A DNA stretch of 64,000 nt from Loigolactobacillus bifermentans DSM 20003 (GTDB taxonomy: Bacteria; Bacillota; Bacilli; Lactobacillales; Lactobacillaceae), in assembly GCF_001434575.1 (NCBI RefSeq), contig NZ_AZDA01000018.1:1-64000 (forward strand), read 5' to 3'. Position numbers and translations under genes: made by a program. The first letter of the stretch is position 1. Each line of letters begins with the position of its first letter. The notes beneath the pieces are model-generated. The model saw nothing but the letters and a program-made list of their open reading frames with translations, was not told the origin of the DNA and made no database searches. Below, one piece after another: positions 17,635 to 25,212 of this stretch.

Positions 17635-19326
17635 TTGAAAAAACAATATTTTTCAAAAAATAAGTCTATTTATCTTATATTTTTATGTATGGCTATTGTA
17701 TATATATCGGGACCGTTACATTCTGGCGTTATTTTAGTAGGAAGTGACCGTATTTTTCATTTATATAGAATGGAAGAAGTCTATTTAAGTCTTAAAGCAG
17801 GTCACTGGGTACCTTGGATATCAACACATATGATAACTAGTGTTGGACAAGCTACGAATATGTATTATCCATGGGGCAATATCGTACCATATGCTTTAAT
17901 CAGAATTGTAATTAAGAAACCAATTCTTGCATTTTATCTTTACATGCTGTTGATGCAATTTTTGGGATTATCATTTGCTTATTATTCAGCACGTAAAATC
18001 GGTAGTCAGCAACGACATGCATTTATATTCGCTATTCTGTTACGTTTTTCAGCTTATATAATGCATAATGATTTTGCTAGGGTAGATATCGGTGAAGCGT
18101 GGGCATTGATTTTTGTTCCGTTAGTTTTTGCTGGGTTAGTATTAATCACATTGAAGTCACAATATTTAGAGGGAATGTTTCTTTTATCATTTGGACTTGC
18201 TGGTATATTATATAGCCATTTATTGACGACACTGTTGACTGTTTTTGTATTATGCCTAGTTTATTTATTAACATGGAATGCACAGCAGCATAAAAAAGTA
18301 ATACTGGGTTATATTTCATTAAGTGCAATTGTTTTTCTCGTACTAACAGCTGCATTTTTAGTGCCGTTTATAATATCAACCTTACAAAATAAGACAATTT
18401 TACCGCCAGCTGGTGATCTTTCGAACTATAAGTTAAGCTTTGATCAGCTTGTATCTTGGTCATTAGGTAATTCGTTGCAGATGAATCAGCCTAATATTGG
18501 TATATGGTTAATTCTGACTGCTTTTTTTGGAATAATTGGATTTAAACGTAATTCAATTTTTATGAAAGGCACTTATTTATGTGGCATATTACTATTGGTA
18601 ATGTCATCGAACCTCTTTCCGTGGCGGTTATTCCGTAATACACCAGTAAAAATGATTCAGTTTCCATGGCGATTATTATCAATGTCAATTATTTTTTTAG
18701 CATATTTTTCGGCTAAAAAAATTGTTGAATTGGATAGAATTGAAGTGGTATTCGTAACTTTATTGGTATTAATTATTTCGATTGGGGCTTTTCAACAGTA
18801 TCGAAGCACTCAAGATGATCGTTGGGCTGCCAGTACTAGTCAAATGACTATTCATCCATGGGGATACTTGTTTAATGACAAAAACTATAAATTAGGCGTG
18901 TCTCGTTCACAGTATACTGACTATCTTCCAGCATCGGCCAAATCAAGTGAAAAAGATACATTTAAAAAATACGCTTTTATTGATGATAAGAAAGTAAAAT
19001 TACGAACTGATCAGATAAAGTCTAGTTATCAGTCACAGACTTTTCATTTACAGTTGCAAGCGGATCAGCAAAAGATTGTTTTACCATTTTATATTTATCA
19101 CGTACCAGATTATCAGTTATCGGTGAATGGTAAAAAAGAAAAAGTGATGGTCAACGCAAATGCATTACCGGTAGTTCATGCTCATCATCGACGGAACTTA
19201 AAGATAACGATAAAGTTTGTAACACCTAAATCGTACGTGTTAGCCCAATTTGTATCAATTATCGGAGGTATTACAGTGCTTTGTTACTATAGTTTGCAGC
19301 GTTATGGTCTTCGAAAAAAAATGTAA
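17635..19326 (+). CDS. GT-C-like polytopic membrane protein (YfhO / PTPS-related type)
   Basis: The 563-residue protein has about twelve membrane helices and a soluble C-terminal domain (about residues 410-535) before a last helix. The N-terminal LVGSDRIFHLYRMEEVYLSL, then WISTHMITSVGQ and MYYPWGNIVPY, resembles membrane proteins annotated as 6-pyruvoyl-tetrahydropterin synthase-related, a GT-C-like group. The ORF could extend to GTG 17566, but TTG 17635 has GGGGG 6 nt upstream and starts with the typical charged-then-hydrophobic segment. It lies between the CsbB/YfhO pair and gtcA, so it is likely a second enzyme using undecaprenyl-phosphate sugars. Substrate unknown. Confidence 0.7.
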   Translation: MKKQYFSKNKSIYLIFLCMAIVYISGPLHSGVILVGSDRIFHLYRMEEVYLSLKAGHWVPWISTHMITSVGQATNMYYPWGNIVPYALIRIVIKKPILAFYLYMLLMQFLGLSFAYYSARKIGSQQRHAFIFAILLRFSAYIMHNDFARVDIGEAWALIFVPLVFAGLVLITLKSQYLEGMFLLSFGLAGILYSHLLTTLLTVFVLCLVYLLTWNAQQHKKVILGYISLSAIVFLVLTAAFLVPFIISTLQNKTILPPAGDLSNYKLSFDQLVSWSLGNSLQMNQPNIGIWLILTAFFGIIGFKRNSIFMKGTYLCGILLLVMSSNLFPWRLFRNTPVKMIQFPWRLLSMSIIFLAYFSAKKIVELDRIEVVFVTLLVLIISIGAFQQYRSTQDDRWAASTSQMTIHPWGYLFNDKNYKLGVSRSQYTDYLPASAKSSEKDTFKKYAFIDDKKVKLRTDQIKSSYQSQTFHLQLQADQQKIVLPFYIYHVPDYQLSVNGKKEKVMVNANALPVVHAHHRRNLKITIKFVTPKSYVLAQFVSIIGGITVLCYYSLQRYGLRKKM

Positions 19327-19327
19327 T

Positions 19328-19375
19328 AAAAAATGGTAGAAATAAACTCAAAAAAAGTTTATCCTACCATTTTTT
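19328..19375. terminator. Bidirectional terminator between GT-C and gtcA
   Basis: AAAAAATGGTAG (19328-19339) pairs with CTACCATTTTTT (19364-19375), with an inner ATAAAC/GTTTAT stem. A/T runs on both sides serve the two converging genes. Confidence 0.85.
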
Positions 19376-19778
19376 AACGTTTCCGAAAAATAAACACCTT
19401 ACTAAACACATAATTCGCTACGATCACAACAACATTGTCTACAACCTTCACAACGATTGCGTTTTGTTTGAGCAGTGAGACGCCGATCCACATGATGACG
19501 AGTTCCATGACCAGGGAAAGCAAGCGGAAAAAGAAAAAGGAACTCATTTCAGTGAAGAAGGCTTTAAGGCCAGTGGTATGTGAGCTGAACACCCACAGCT
19601 TATTGGTAATGTAGGCGAATAAAACGGAGAGGAACCAGGCGATGACGGTTTCGACTTGGTAGTTCCAAGCTGTGAGCAGTTGTAAAGCCGCGAAAACGCC
19701 AATGTTGATTACGGTGGTTAAGACGCCGAAAAAGAGGTAACTGATCACGCGGTAATACTGTTTGAAAAGTTTAATCAT
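19374..19778 (-). CDS. gtcA: GtrA/GtcA-family polyprenyl-phosphate sugar flippase
   Basis: The 134-residue protein has four hydrophobic helices: VISYLFFGVLTTVINIGVFA, TVIAWFLSVLFAYITNKLWV, the FFFFRLLSLVMELVIMWIGV stretch and the NVVVIVANYVFSKVFIF end. It matches the GtrA family by length, by NKLWVF and by the terminal YVFSKVFIFRK. It likely translocates undecaprenyl-phosphate-linked sugar made by the CsbB-type enzyme. ATG 19778 is preferred over ATG 19787 because AAGGA lies 9 nt upstream of the former. It is convergent with the GT-C gene. Confidence 0.9.
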   Translation of the reverse strand: MIKLFKQYYRVISYLFFGVLTTVINIGVFAALQLLTAWNYQVETVIAWFLSVLFAYITNKLWVFSSHTTGLKAFFTEMSSFFFFRLLSLVMELVIMWIGVSLLKQNAIVVKVVDNVVVIVANYVFSKVFIFRKR

Positions 19779-19859
19779 AAGTGCCATCCTTGTATTGAGT
19801 TAGTTTGATTATAGCACGGCCAAATTTTGAATGAAAATGCGTTTTGAAAGGAACCACAT

Positions 19860-20684
19860 ATGTCAATTTTATTAGGTTTAAAAGGGAGTACGGATCCCGT
19901 CCAATTAGCGGACCGCTTACGGTATCGTCCTGATGTTTATGAATTTTTTCTAAATGAGCAAGATTTTACGGCAACGGGGTTACAGCGTTTGAGAGCTGCC
20001 ATTGCACAGGTGCAGCAGGTGACGCCACGAATCGTGCTGCATCAACCCATGCGCTATCAAGGGCAGTTTACGGAGCTGATCACTCGAGAGCAGGCTTATC
20101 CTGACCTGTATCGGTTTATTTGGCGCAGTACCTATCATTTATTGAATATTGCAGCGACAATGGGGGTCCAGGTCTTGATCCACGGGGCCTATGCCCGTCA
20201 AACAGCGCAGCAGATTGCGACTTATCCTGATTTTGCCACGGCGCAAGCAACGCTATTTCAGCGCTTGGATACTTTAAAGCGAATCGGGGGCAAGCGGGTG
20301 ATGTTTGAAAACTCAATGCATCCGTTGTTCTCATACAGTGTGCCGGCGTTTAACCAGCAGTTGCTGCAGCACCATTACCGCTTGGCGTTTGACACCAGTC
20401 ACTGTTTTATTGGGGCAAACGGCGATCAGCAAACCTTGCAACAGGCTTTAATGCAATTGGCGCCACAGGTGGTACATTATCATTTAGTAGATTCCTTTGG
20501 AAAAACCCATGATAGTTTGCCCTTGGGACATGGCAAAATAAATTGGTCTAGTGTCTTGCCACGTCTGAATCCCCGTGCTAGCTACATTTACGAGATCAAT
20601 TTGGTAGACCAAAACAGGTGTCGTGAACAAATTGCCAGCTACCGTTACTTGCAATCCGTGGCATTACAAATGGGGATTCACTAA
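19860..20684 (+). CDS. Xylose isomerase-like TIM-barrel protein (sugar-phosphate epimerase / endonuclease IV fold)
   Basis: The 274-residue protein follows the AP-endonuclease-2/sugar-epimerase TIM-barrel pattern. Candidate metal ligands lie at strand ends: HQPM, LIHGAY, MFENSM, AFDTSHCF, YHLVDS, LPLGHGKINW and YEINL. The SFGKTHDSLPLGHG region is typical of such epimerases. Substrate cannot be told from sequence; the neighbouring glycan genes suggest a sugar. The start is ATG 19860 with GAAAGGAA upstream. It marks the return to less AT-rich DNA after the accessory cluster. Confidence 0.7.
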   Translation: MSILLGLKGSTDPVQLADRLRYRPDVYEFFLNEQDFTATGLQRLRAAIAQVQQVTPRIVLHQPMRYQGQFTELITREQAYPDLYRFIWRSTYHLLNIAATMGVQVLIHGAYARQTAQQIATYPDFATAQATLFQRLDTLKRIGGKRVMFENSMHPLFSYSVPAFNQQLLQHHYRLAFDTSHCFIGANGDQQTLQQALMQLAPQVVHYHLVDSFGKTHDSLPLGHGKINWSSVLPRLNPRASYIYEINLVDQNRCREQIASYRYLQSVALQMGIH

Positions 20685-20722
20685 GAAATTTCTAAGAGTT
20701 AACTTAGAGTGGCACATAGAGG

Positions 20723-20750
20723 TTGCAGCCTAACATGGATGTGTTATCTT
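20723..20750 (+). promoter_or_regulatory. Candidate promoter of first 79-aa protein gene
   Basis: TTGCAG (20723-20728), 16-bp spacer, TATCTT (20745-20750). A TCTAAG/CTTAGA palindrome lies just upstream, near 20691-20710. Confidence 0.4.
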
Positions 20751-20797
20751 AGTCTCAATGATTATTAGTGTTCACATCAAGAAAGGAAGTTTTTATC

Positions 20798-21037
20798 ATG
20801 TTAGCCCCCGAAGAAACTGTTTCTGATTACGCCTTATTTCAACAGTTTAAACAATTCATCCGTAACCATCGGGCTGAAGTTGTTGCTGCAGCAAGCTTGG
20901 AAAATTATGTTCATTCCCATCGCCCAAAGCTCCACATTTTAGCGCATTCCGAATGTATTCCTGCACGTTATAAGCGTGTTCTTCGCCAATTAACGCCAGA
21001 TGATTTTAAAGCTTTAGAACAACAACTACATGATTAA
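20798..21037 (+). CDS. Small conserved protein, paralog A (unknown function)
   Basis: The 79-residue soluble protein is not recognised. It starts MLAPEETVSDYALFQQFKQF and ends with ARYKRVLRQLTPDDFKALEQ and LHD. ATG 20798 has AAGGAAG about 9 nt upstream. It shares a clear pattern with the protein at 21307: TVSDY.L.QQFK.F..NH..EV near the start and IPA.Y.RV.RQLTPDD..A near the end, with a variable middle. No signal peptide, membrane segment or metal-binding cluster is visible. The C-terminal basic segment could bind nucleic acid or a membrane, which is speculation. Confidence 0.75.
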   Translation: MLAPEETVSDYALFQQFKQFIRNHRAEVVAAASLENYVHSHRPKLHILAHSECIPARYKRVLRQLTPDDFKALEQQLHD

Positions 21038-21078
21038 GTATTTCTAGACGAACAAGGTGTGGCTTGTTCGTTGCAATG

Positions 21079-21111
21079 AAAACACATCGTGCATGGCATG
21101 GTGTGTTTTTT
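21079..21111 (+). terminator. Strong terminator after paralog A
   Basis: A 14-bp stem with two G-U pairs (AAAACACATCGTGC with GCATGGTGTGTTTT), an ATG triloop and continued T-run. Another 8-bp hairpin CGAACAAG/CTTGTTCG lies just before it at 21049-21070. Confidence 0.8.
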
Positions 21112-21306
21112 GTCGGGTTAAAAAGCGACTTTTTGATGGTAGCTTATGATAAGATTCGTTTTAGTGTTAAATGCTGTTAAACCAGCATTTAGATTGTGTT
21201 TTAAATAAAAATTAAAATACCCTGTAAATGTCAGCTAATTGCTTGACCCAAAATAGGGAACGCGTTAGATTAAACGTGACAAAACAAATTGAAATGAGGT
21301 GTTCAG

Positions 21307-21546
21307 ATGTTTACACAGGAAACAGTATCTGATTATGAATTATTACAACAATTTAAGGATTTTTTGAAAAACCATTTAACCGAGGTGCGGCAGTACCCAG
21401 ACTTGGCCACCTATGTTGAAAATGCGCGCAGTGGGTTCTTCTTCACGCCAATTGAAACGACTAAGATCCCAGCCCATTACAATCGGGTGATTCGGCAATT
21501 AACACCGGATGATTATCAAGCCATCAGTCGGATGATTCATTTATAA
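21307..21546 (+). CDS. Small conserved protein, paralog B (unknown function)
   Basis: The 79-residue protein starts MFTQETVSDYELLQQFKDFL and ends IPAHYNRVIRQLTPDDYQAI followed by SRMIHL. It is clearly homologous to the 20798 protein at both ends, diverging in the middle (SGFFFTPIETTK against a His-rich segment in paralog A). ATG 21307 follows GAGGTG. It has its own 270-bp upstream region, so the two copies are probably transcribed separately. Function not recognised. Confidence 0.75.
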   Translation: MFTQETVSDYELLQQFKDFLKNHLTEVRQYPDLATYVENARSGFFFTPIETTKIPAHYNRVIRQLTPDDYQAISRMIHL

Positions 21547-21629
21547 GCGACAGCTTTACTAGGCGCAATGTACAGACCGTGCTAAAATAAAAACGACAGG
21601 TCAATCGAGTCTAGCAAAGGTGGTCTATA

Positions 21630-22601
21630 ATGGAGAATATTTTAGTGATCGGCGGTTCAGGGTTCGTAGGCAGTAATTTCATTCATTACTTGTTGGCGGA
21701 TCAGGCGAATGTGCAGGTCACCAATTACGATGCCATGACGTATATGGGCAATTGGCATAATTTAGCGGACGTTGCGGCAGATAGTCGGTATCAGTATCTT
21801 GAAGGCGACCTCAGTGAAATTGAGAAATTAGAGGATTTGATTTTAGCACAACATTTTGATGCCATCGTCAACTTTGCCACTGAATTACATGTGGCACCGA
21901 ATCCGGCGCATCCCGGCGCGTTTTTAGATACCAATGTGAAAGGCGTGCTGAATGTGCTGGATATTTTGCGGTCAGCGCCTGACACGCGGTTTGTCCAATT
22001 ATCCACGGATAAAGTTTACGGCTCACGAGAACGGGATTATTTTACCGAAGAAGATCGGCTGCGGCCAAATGCGCCGTATGCGGCGAGTAAAGGTGCTGCG
22101 GATCTCTTGATTCGGTCCTACGTCCACGCGTATGGGCTGAATGCGGTGGTCGTGCGCAGCGCTAACCAATACGGGCCATATCAGTTCCCAGATCATTTCA
22201 TCCCTAAAATGATCACCAATAATTTATTGCAGATCAAGTTGCCAGTTTATGGGGATGGCTTAAACGTACGGGACTGGCTGTATGTGGGTGATGCTGTCAA
22301 GGCGATTGCGATAATTATGGAACAAGGCGTGGCAGGGGAAACCTACAATATTGGTGGGCATAACGAAATTACCGATTTAGAAGTGGTGCGCTTGATTACC
22401 AAGCAAATGAAGGCCCCGGATCGGTTGATCGAGCACGTGCCTAAGCCAGAGCTTTCTGATCAACGTTATGCGCTATCCACTAGCAAAGTGGAGCGGGAAC
22501 TGGATTGGCGGCCGGAAACCAGCTTTAAAGTGGGGGTCCAACAAACCATCAAGTGGTATGAGCAAAATGATGATTGGTGGTTGCCTTTAAAAGAAGATTA
22601 G
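21630..22601 (+). CDS. RmlB-like NAD-dependent epimerase/dehydratase with altered active site
   Basis: The 323-residue SDR protein resembles dTDP-glucose 4,6-dehydratase. The Rossmann motif GGSGFVGSNF (8-17), YMGNWHNL, SANQYGPYQFPDHFIPKMI, VYGDGLNVRDWLYVGD and the YAASK catalytic pair (Tyr150, Lys154) are all present. RmlB normally has a Thr-Asp-Glu triad (STDEVYG); here it is STDKVYG, with Lys128 in place of the glutamate. The usual ESHVDRS block reads ELHVAPN. No rmlA, rmlC or rmlD is near. It may act on another sugar nucleotide or have lost dehydratase chemistry. The start is ATG 21630; AAAGGTGG lies upstream. Confidence 0.85.
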   Translation: MENILVIGGSGFVGSNFIHYLLADQANVQVTNYDAMTYMGNWHNLADVAADSRYQYLEGDLSEIEKLEDLILAQHFDAIVNFATELHVAPNPAHPGAFLDTNVKGVLNVLDILRSAPDTRFVQLSTDKVYGSRERDYFTEEDRLRPNAPYAASKGAADLLIRSYVHAYGLNAVVVRSANQYGPYQFPDHFIPKMITNNLLQIKLPVYGDGLNVRDWLYVGDAVKAIAIIMEQGVAGETYNIGGHNEITDLEVVRLITKQMKAPDRLIEHVPKPELSDQRYALSTSKVERELDWRPETSFKVGVQQTIKWYEQNDDWWLPLKED

Positions 22602-22616
22602 TAAACTTTACTTATT

Positions 22617-22650
22617 AAAGATACTATCAAGCGTTGGTAGTATCTTTTTT
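22617..22650 (+). terminator. Terminator after rmlB-like gene
   Basis: AAAGATACTATC / GGTAGTATCTTT stem with one G-U pair and a T6 run. Confidence 0.85.
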
Positions 22651-22773
22651 GGAGTTGTGGTAAAATACTGAACTGTTCACAAAAAGCGGTTTCAATTCTA
22701 AGATGATTCTCAGGTTGGACCAGCGGAAGTAGTGTATAATGAAACATAATTTTGAAAACTGGAGGGACAAGGA

Positions 22774-23673
22774 ATGAACGTACATAAAGCCATTATTCCA
22801 GCGGCCGGCTTAGGCACGCGGTTTTTGCCTGCAACAAAGGCAATGGCAAAAGAAATGTTACCGATCGTTGATAAACCAACCATTCAGTTTATCGTCGAAG
22901 AAGCACAGGCTTCGGGTATTGATGACATTTTAATTATTACAGGGAAGGGCAAGCGCCCAATTGAGGATCACTTCGATTCCGTTCCTGAACTTGAACAAAA
23001 CTTGATCAAAAAACATAAAGATGCCATGTTAAAAGTCGTTCAAGAAACCACCAACATGAAGGTCAACTTATTCTTCATTCGGCAATCACATCCTAATGGT
23101 TTAGGTGATGCAGTTCGGTTGGCGAAGTCGTTTGTCGCCAATGAACCCTTTGTGGTCATGCTTGGCGATGATCTCATGGAAGATAAGGTGCCGTTAACCA
23201 AGCAATTGATGAACGACTACGAACGGACCCATGCGTCGACGTTAGCGGTCAAGCGGGTGCCACATGAAGAAGTTTCAGCATATGGCGTGATTGATCCAGA
23301 AGCAGAAGAATTTCCAGGGTTGTTCAACGTGCGCCAGTTTGTGGAGAAACCAGCCGTTGAAGATGCCCCAAGTGATTTGGCCATTATCGGTCGTTACTTA
23401 TTGACGCCTGAGATCTTTGATATTTTAGACCATCAAAAACCAGGTGCTGGTGGGGAAATTCAATTAACAGATGCCATCGATACACTGAACAAAACCCAGC
23501 GTGTTTTCGCCCATGAATTTAAAGGCGATCGCTTTGATGTCGGGAATAAGTTTGGTTACGTGAAAACGAATATTGAATTTGGTTTGCGCCATCCCGAAGT
23601 AAAAGACGATTTGAAAAAGTATTTAATCGACTTATCACATCGTTTGGAAGCTGAAAAGAAGGCTAAAAAATAA
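22774..23673 (+). CDS. galU: UTP--glucose-1-phosphate uridylyltransferase
   Basis: The 299-residue cytosolic enzyme forms UDP-glucose, the entry point to UDP-galactose and thus to Glf and EPS precursors. The nucleotide-binding [62 protein letters not shown] and [12 protein letters not shown] blocks are all present. Full length for the family. The start is ATG 22774 with GGAGGGA upstream; a TATAAT at 22735-22740 is the likely -10. It is monocistronic, with a terminator on each side. Confidence 0.97.
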   Translation: MNVHKAIIPAAGLGTRFLPATKAMAKEMLPIVDKPTIQFIVEEAQASGIDDILIITGKGKRPIEDHFDSVPELEQNLIKKHKDAMLKVVQETTNMKVNLFFIRQSHPNGLGDAVRLAKSFVANEPFVVMLGDDLMEDKVPLTKQLMNDYERTHASTLAVKRVPHEEVSAYGVIDPEAEEFPGLFNVRQFVEKPAVEDAPSDLAIIGRYLLTPEIFDILDHQKPGAGGEIQLTDAIDTLNKTQRVFAHEFKGDRFDVGNKFGYVKTNIEFGLRHPEVKDDLKKYLIDLSHRLEAEKKAKK

Positions 23674-23679
23674 GTGTCA

Positions 23680-23730
23680 AAAAAGCGTTGTGACCAAAAT
23701 CTCATTGAGAGACTGGTCACAACGCTTTTT
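23680..23730. terminator. Bidirectional terminator galU/ansA
   Basis: A 17-bp perfect stem (AAAAAGCGTTGTGACCA with its complement), A-run before and T-run after, serving both convergent genes. Confidence 0.93.
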
Positions 23731-23732
23731 GA

Positions 23733-24707
23733 TTAGGAATTGGCGTTTTGCATGAAGGTTTGCAGCGCAGCAGCTTGTAAACCAGCGGAAACAGCCACTT
23801 GGAGTTTGACCCGTGCTTTTTGGCCGTTTAAGCCTTGGCAGAAGATCACCCCTAGTTCGGCGAGTTGACGCCCACCGCCAATATCTCCATAAATCGGGGC
23901 AGCCACCCCATTTATGCAACGGGATACTAAAACAACTGGGATGTGCTGGGCTAATAAAGCCTGAATGGCCGGTACGGTTTCAGGTGGTAAATTGCCCGCG
24001 CCTGGGGCTTCGATTACAAGGCCATGGGTGGTTGGCAAGTTGATGGCGTTAAATAAAGTGGCGTCCATCCCTGCGTAGGCTTTCAACAAGTAAACGTTTG
24101 GCACCAGTTTTGAAATCGGGCAGGCCGTGGTGGTTAGCAACTGTTGGAAGAACTGTGGCTGTCCCGCAACGAGGATCCCTAATGGCCCCGTTAAAGGCGT
24201 TTGGAAAGTGGCAACGTTGGTGGTATGGGTTTTAGTCACATAGCGGGCGGCGTGGATCTCATCATTTAGAGCCACTAAGACGCCTTGGCCAATGGCAGCA
24301 TCCGCAGCGGCAGTGGCAATGGCGGCTTGTAAATTATGTAAGCCATCACTGCCAACTTCATTAGACGAGCGCATGGCCCCGGTGAGCACAACGGGTACCG
24401 GGGTGTCGAGCACAAGGTCTAAGAAATAGGCAGTTTCTTCCAAGGTATCCGTGCCGTGGGTGATCACAATCCCAGCTACATCCGTGGTGAGGGCCTGTTG
24501 AATTGTTTGGCTCAACGTCAGCATATGGTCAGGGGTGATGTGAGAGGAAGGTAAGTTGAAAACAGACTGCGCCGTCACGGTATAATCAGCTGTGCTCAGT
24601 TGGTCAAAGGCCATCAGGGGATTTTGATCCGTAGGCGTCACAGCGCCTTGGTCATTTTTAGACATGGCAATCGTGCCACCAGTATGTAAGACGAGAATTT
24701 TTTTCAT
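23733..24707 (-). CDS. ansA: L-asparaginase (type I)
   Basis: The 324-residue enzyme hydrolyses asparagine to aspartate and ammonia. The first catalytic motif is LHTGGTIAMS (Thr12), the second THGTDTLEET (Thr86-Asp87); TGAMRSSNEVGSDG and GAGNLPP are also typical. There is no signal peptide when started at ATG 24707, which has AGGAG 8 nt upstream. The frame is open to 24785, but that stretch contains the promoter and has no ribosome binding site. It is convergent to galU. A good promoter is seen at 24736-24764. Confidence 0.95.
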   Translation of the reverse strand: MKKILVLHTGGTIAMSKNDQGAVTPTDQNPLMAFDQLSTADYTVTAQSVFNLPSSHITPDHMLTLSQTIQQALTTDVAGIVITHGTDTLEETAYFLDLVLDTPVPVVLTGAMRSSNEVGSDGLHNLQAAIATAAADAAIGQGVLVALNDEIHAARYVTKTHTTNVATFQTPLTGPLGILVAGQPQFFQQLLTTTACPISKLVPNVYLLKAYAGMDATLFNAINLPTTHGLVIEAPGAGNLPPETVPAIQALLAQHIPVVLVSRCINGVAAPIYGDIGGGRQLAELGVIFCQGLNGQKARVKLQVAVSAGLQAAALQTFMQNANS

Positions 24708-24735
24708 ATCAAAACTCCTAACATAAATTATCTCT

Positions 24736-24764
24736 ATCATAGAGAGCCAATTGGTTAAATGCAA
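24736..24764 (-). promoter_or_regulatory. ansA promoter
   Basis: On the minus strand, -35 TTGCAT (24764-24759), 17-bp spacer, -10 TATGAT (24741-24736). The -35 lies only about 8 bp beyond the end of the candidate small-RNA terminator. Confidence 0.7.
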
Positions 24765-24771
24765 GATTGGC

Positions 24772-24868
24772 AAAAAAAAGAACACCTTGGGTGAAAGGTG
24801 TTCAGGGAGAGGCGCTTTCCGGGTGAGAAAAGCGCTGAAAAATGAAAAAGGTTTGGTTTGTTTTGGTT
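24772..24868 (-). ncRNA. Candidate small RNA with C-rich loops and intrinsic terminator
   Basis: Reading the minus strand, a 9-bp hairpin (24835-24812, one mismatch) presents the loop UCACCC. A short linker contains UCUCCC. A second 8-bp hairpin (24802-24781) again presents UCACCC and is followed by C and eight U residues (24779-24772), a good intrinsic terminator. No minus-strand gene upstream would need this terminator. A -10-like TATAGT/TATAGA lies at about 24876-24885, but the -35 is poor. The three C-rich motifs complement Shine-Dalgarno-like GGGUGA and GGGAGA. This is inferred, not matched to a known family. Confidence 0.5.
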
Positions 24869-24971
24869 ACAGTCTATACTATAAAGGCAGGACATGAAAA
24901 AATACCCAGAATTCCATCATAATTCAACGAGTTTTTTCTCATTTTAAACTCATTTAATGAGGGCAGATGTC

Positions 24972-25000
24972 TTGTCAGCTCTGTCTTTTTGAACTATACT
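24972..25000 (+). promoter_or_regulatory. folT promoter
   Basis: TTGTCA (24972-24977), 17-bp spacer, TATACT (24995-25000); the expected start near 25007 places the riboswitch at the very 5' end of the RNA. A second possible promoter, TTGGTT-16-TATACT, lies at 24853-24880. Confidence 0.75.
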
Positions 25001-25019
25001 AGCAGGGTAACTAAATAAC

Positions 25020-25125
25020 GGAGTAGGCGGCGAAGCGTTAAGTGCTGATGGAACGGAATGTGAACATCAGACGAAAATAAGGCAACTTATTGCGGTTTCG
25101 CTGTCGCATTCGCCGCAAGTTTTTT
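25020..25125 (+). promoter_or_regulatory. Tetrahydrofolate (THF-I) riboswitch
   Basis: The sequence carries the conserved GCGUUAAGUG core, a CUGAUG/CAUCAG helix (25045-25050 with 25065-25070) enclosing GAACGGAAUGU, an ACGAA junction, a tetraloop hairpin AAUAAG-GCAA-CUUAUU and the 3' strand GCGGUUUCGC...CGCAUUCGCC. It precedes folT, a known THF regulon gene. The 3' part can alternatively form AACUU..GCGG / CCGCAAGUU followed by U6 (25120-25125), a terminator overlapping the aptamer. This fits ligand-dependent premature termination. Confidence 0.92.
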
Positions 25126-25212
25126 GGGAAGCGCGCGGAGTGAAAAAAGTGGGCTTTTTTTATTTGCGCGGGACACAAGGGTTTGTGACAGCTCCACTGG
25201 GAGATGTTTTGA

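Noticed and set aside
20798-21546. Toxin-antitoxin pair
   Set aside because: The two small proteins are homologous to each other, not a toxin with an antitoxin, and a terminator separates them.
24781-24835. Plus-strand terminator or folT leader element
   Set aside because: The T-run follows only on the minus strand, and the folT promoter lies downstream at 24972, so the minus-strand reading fits better.
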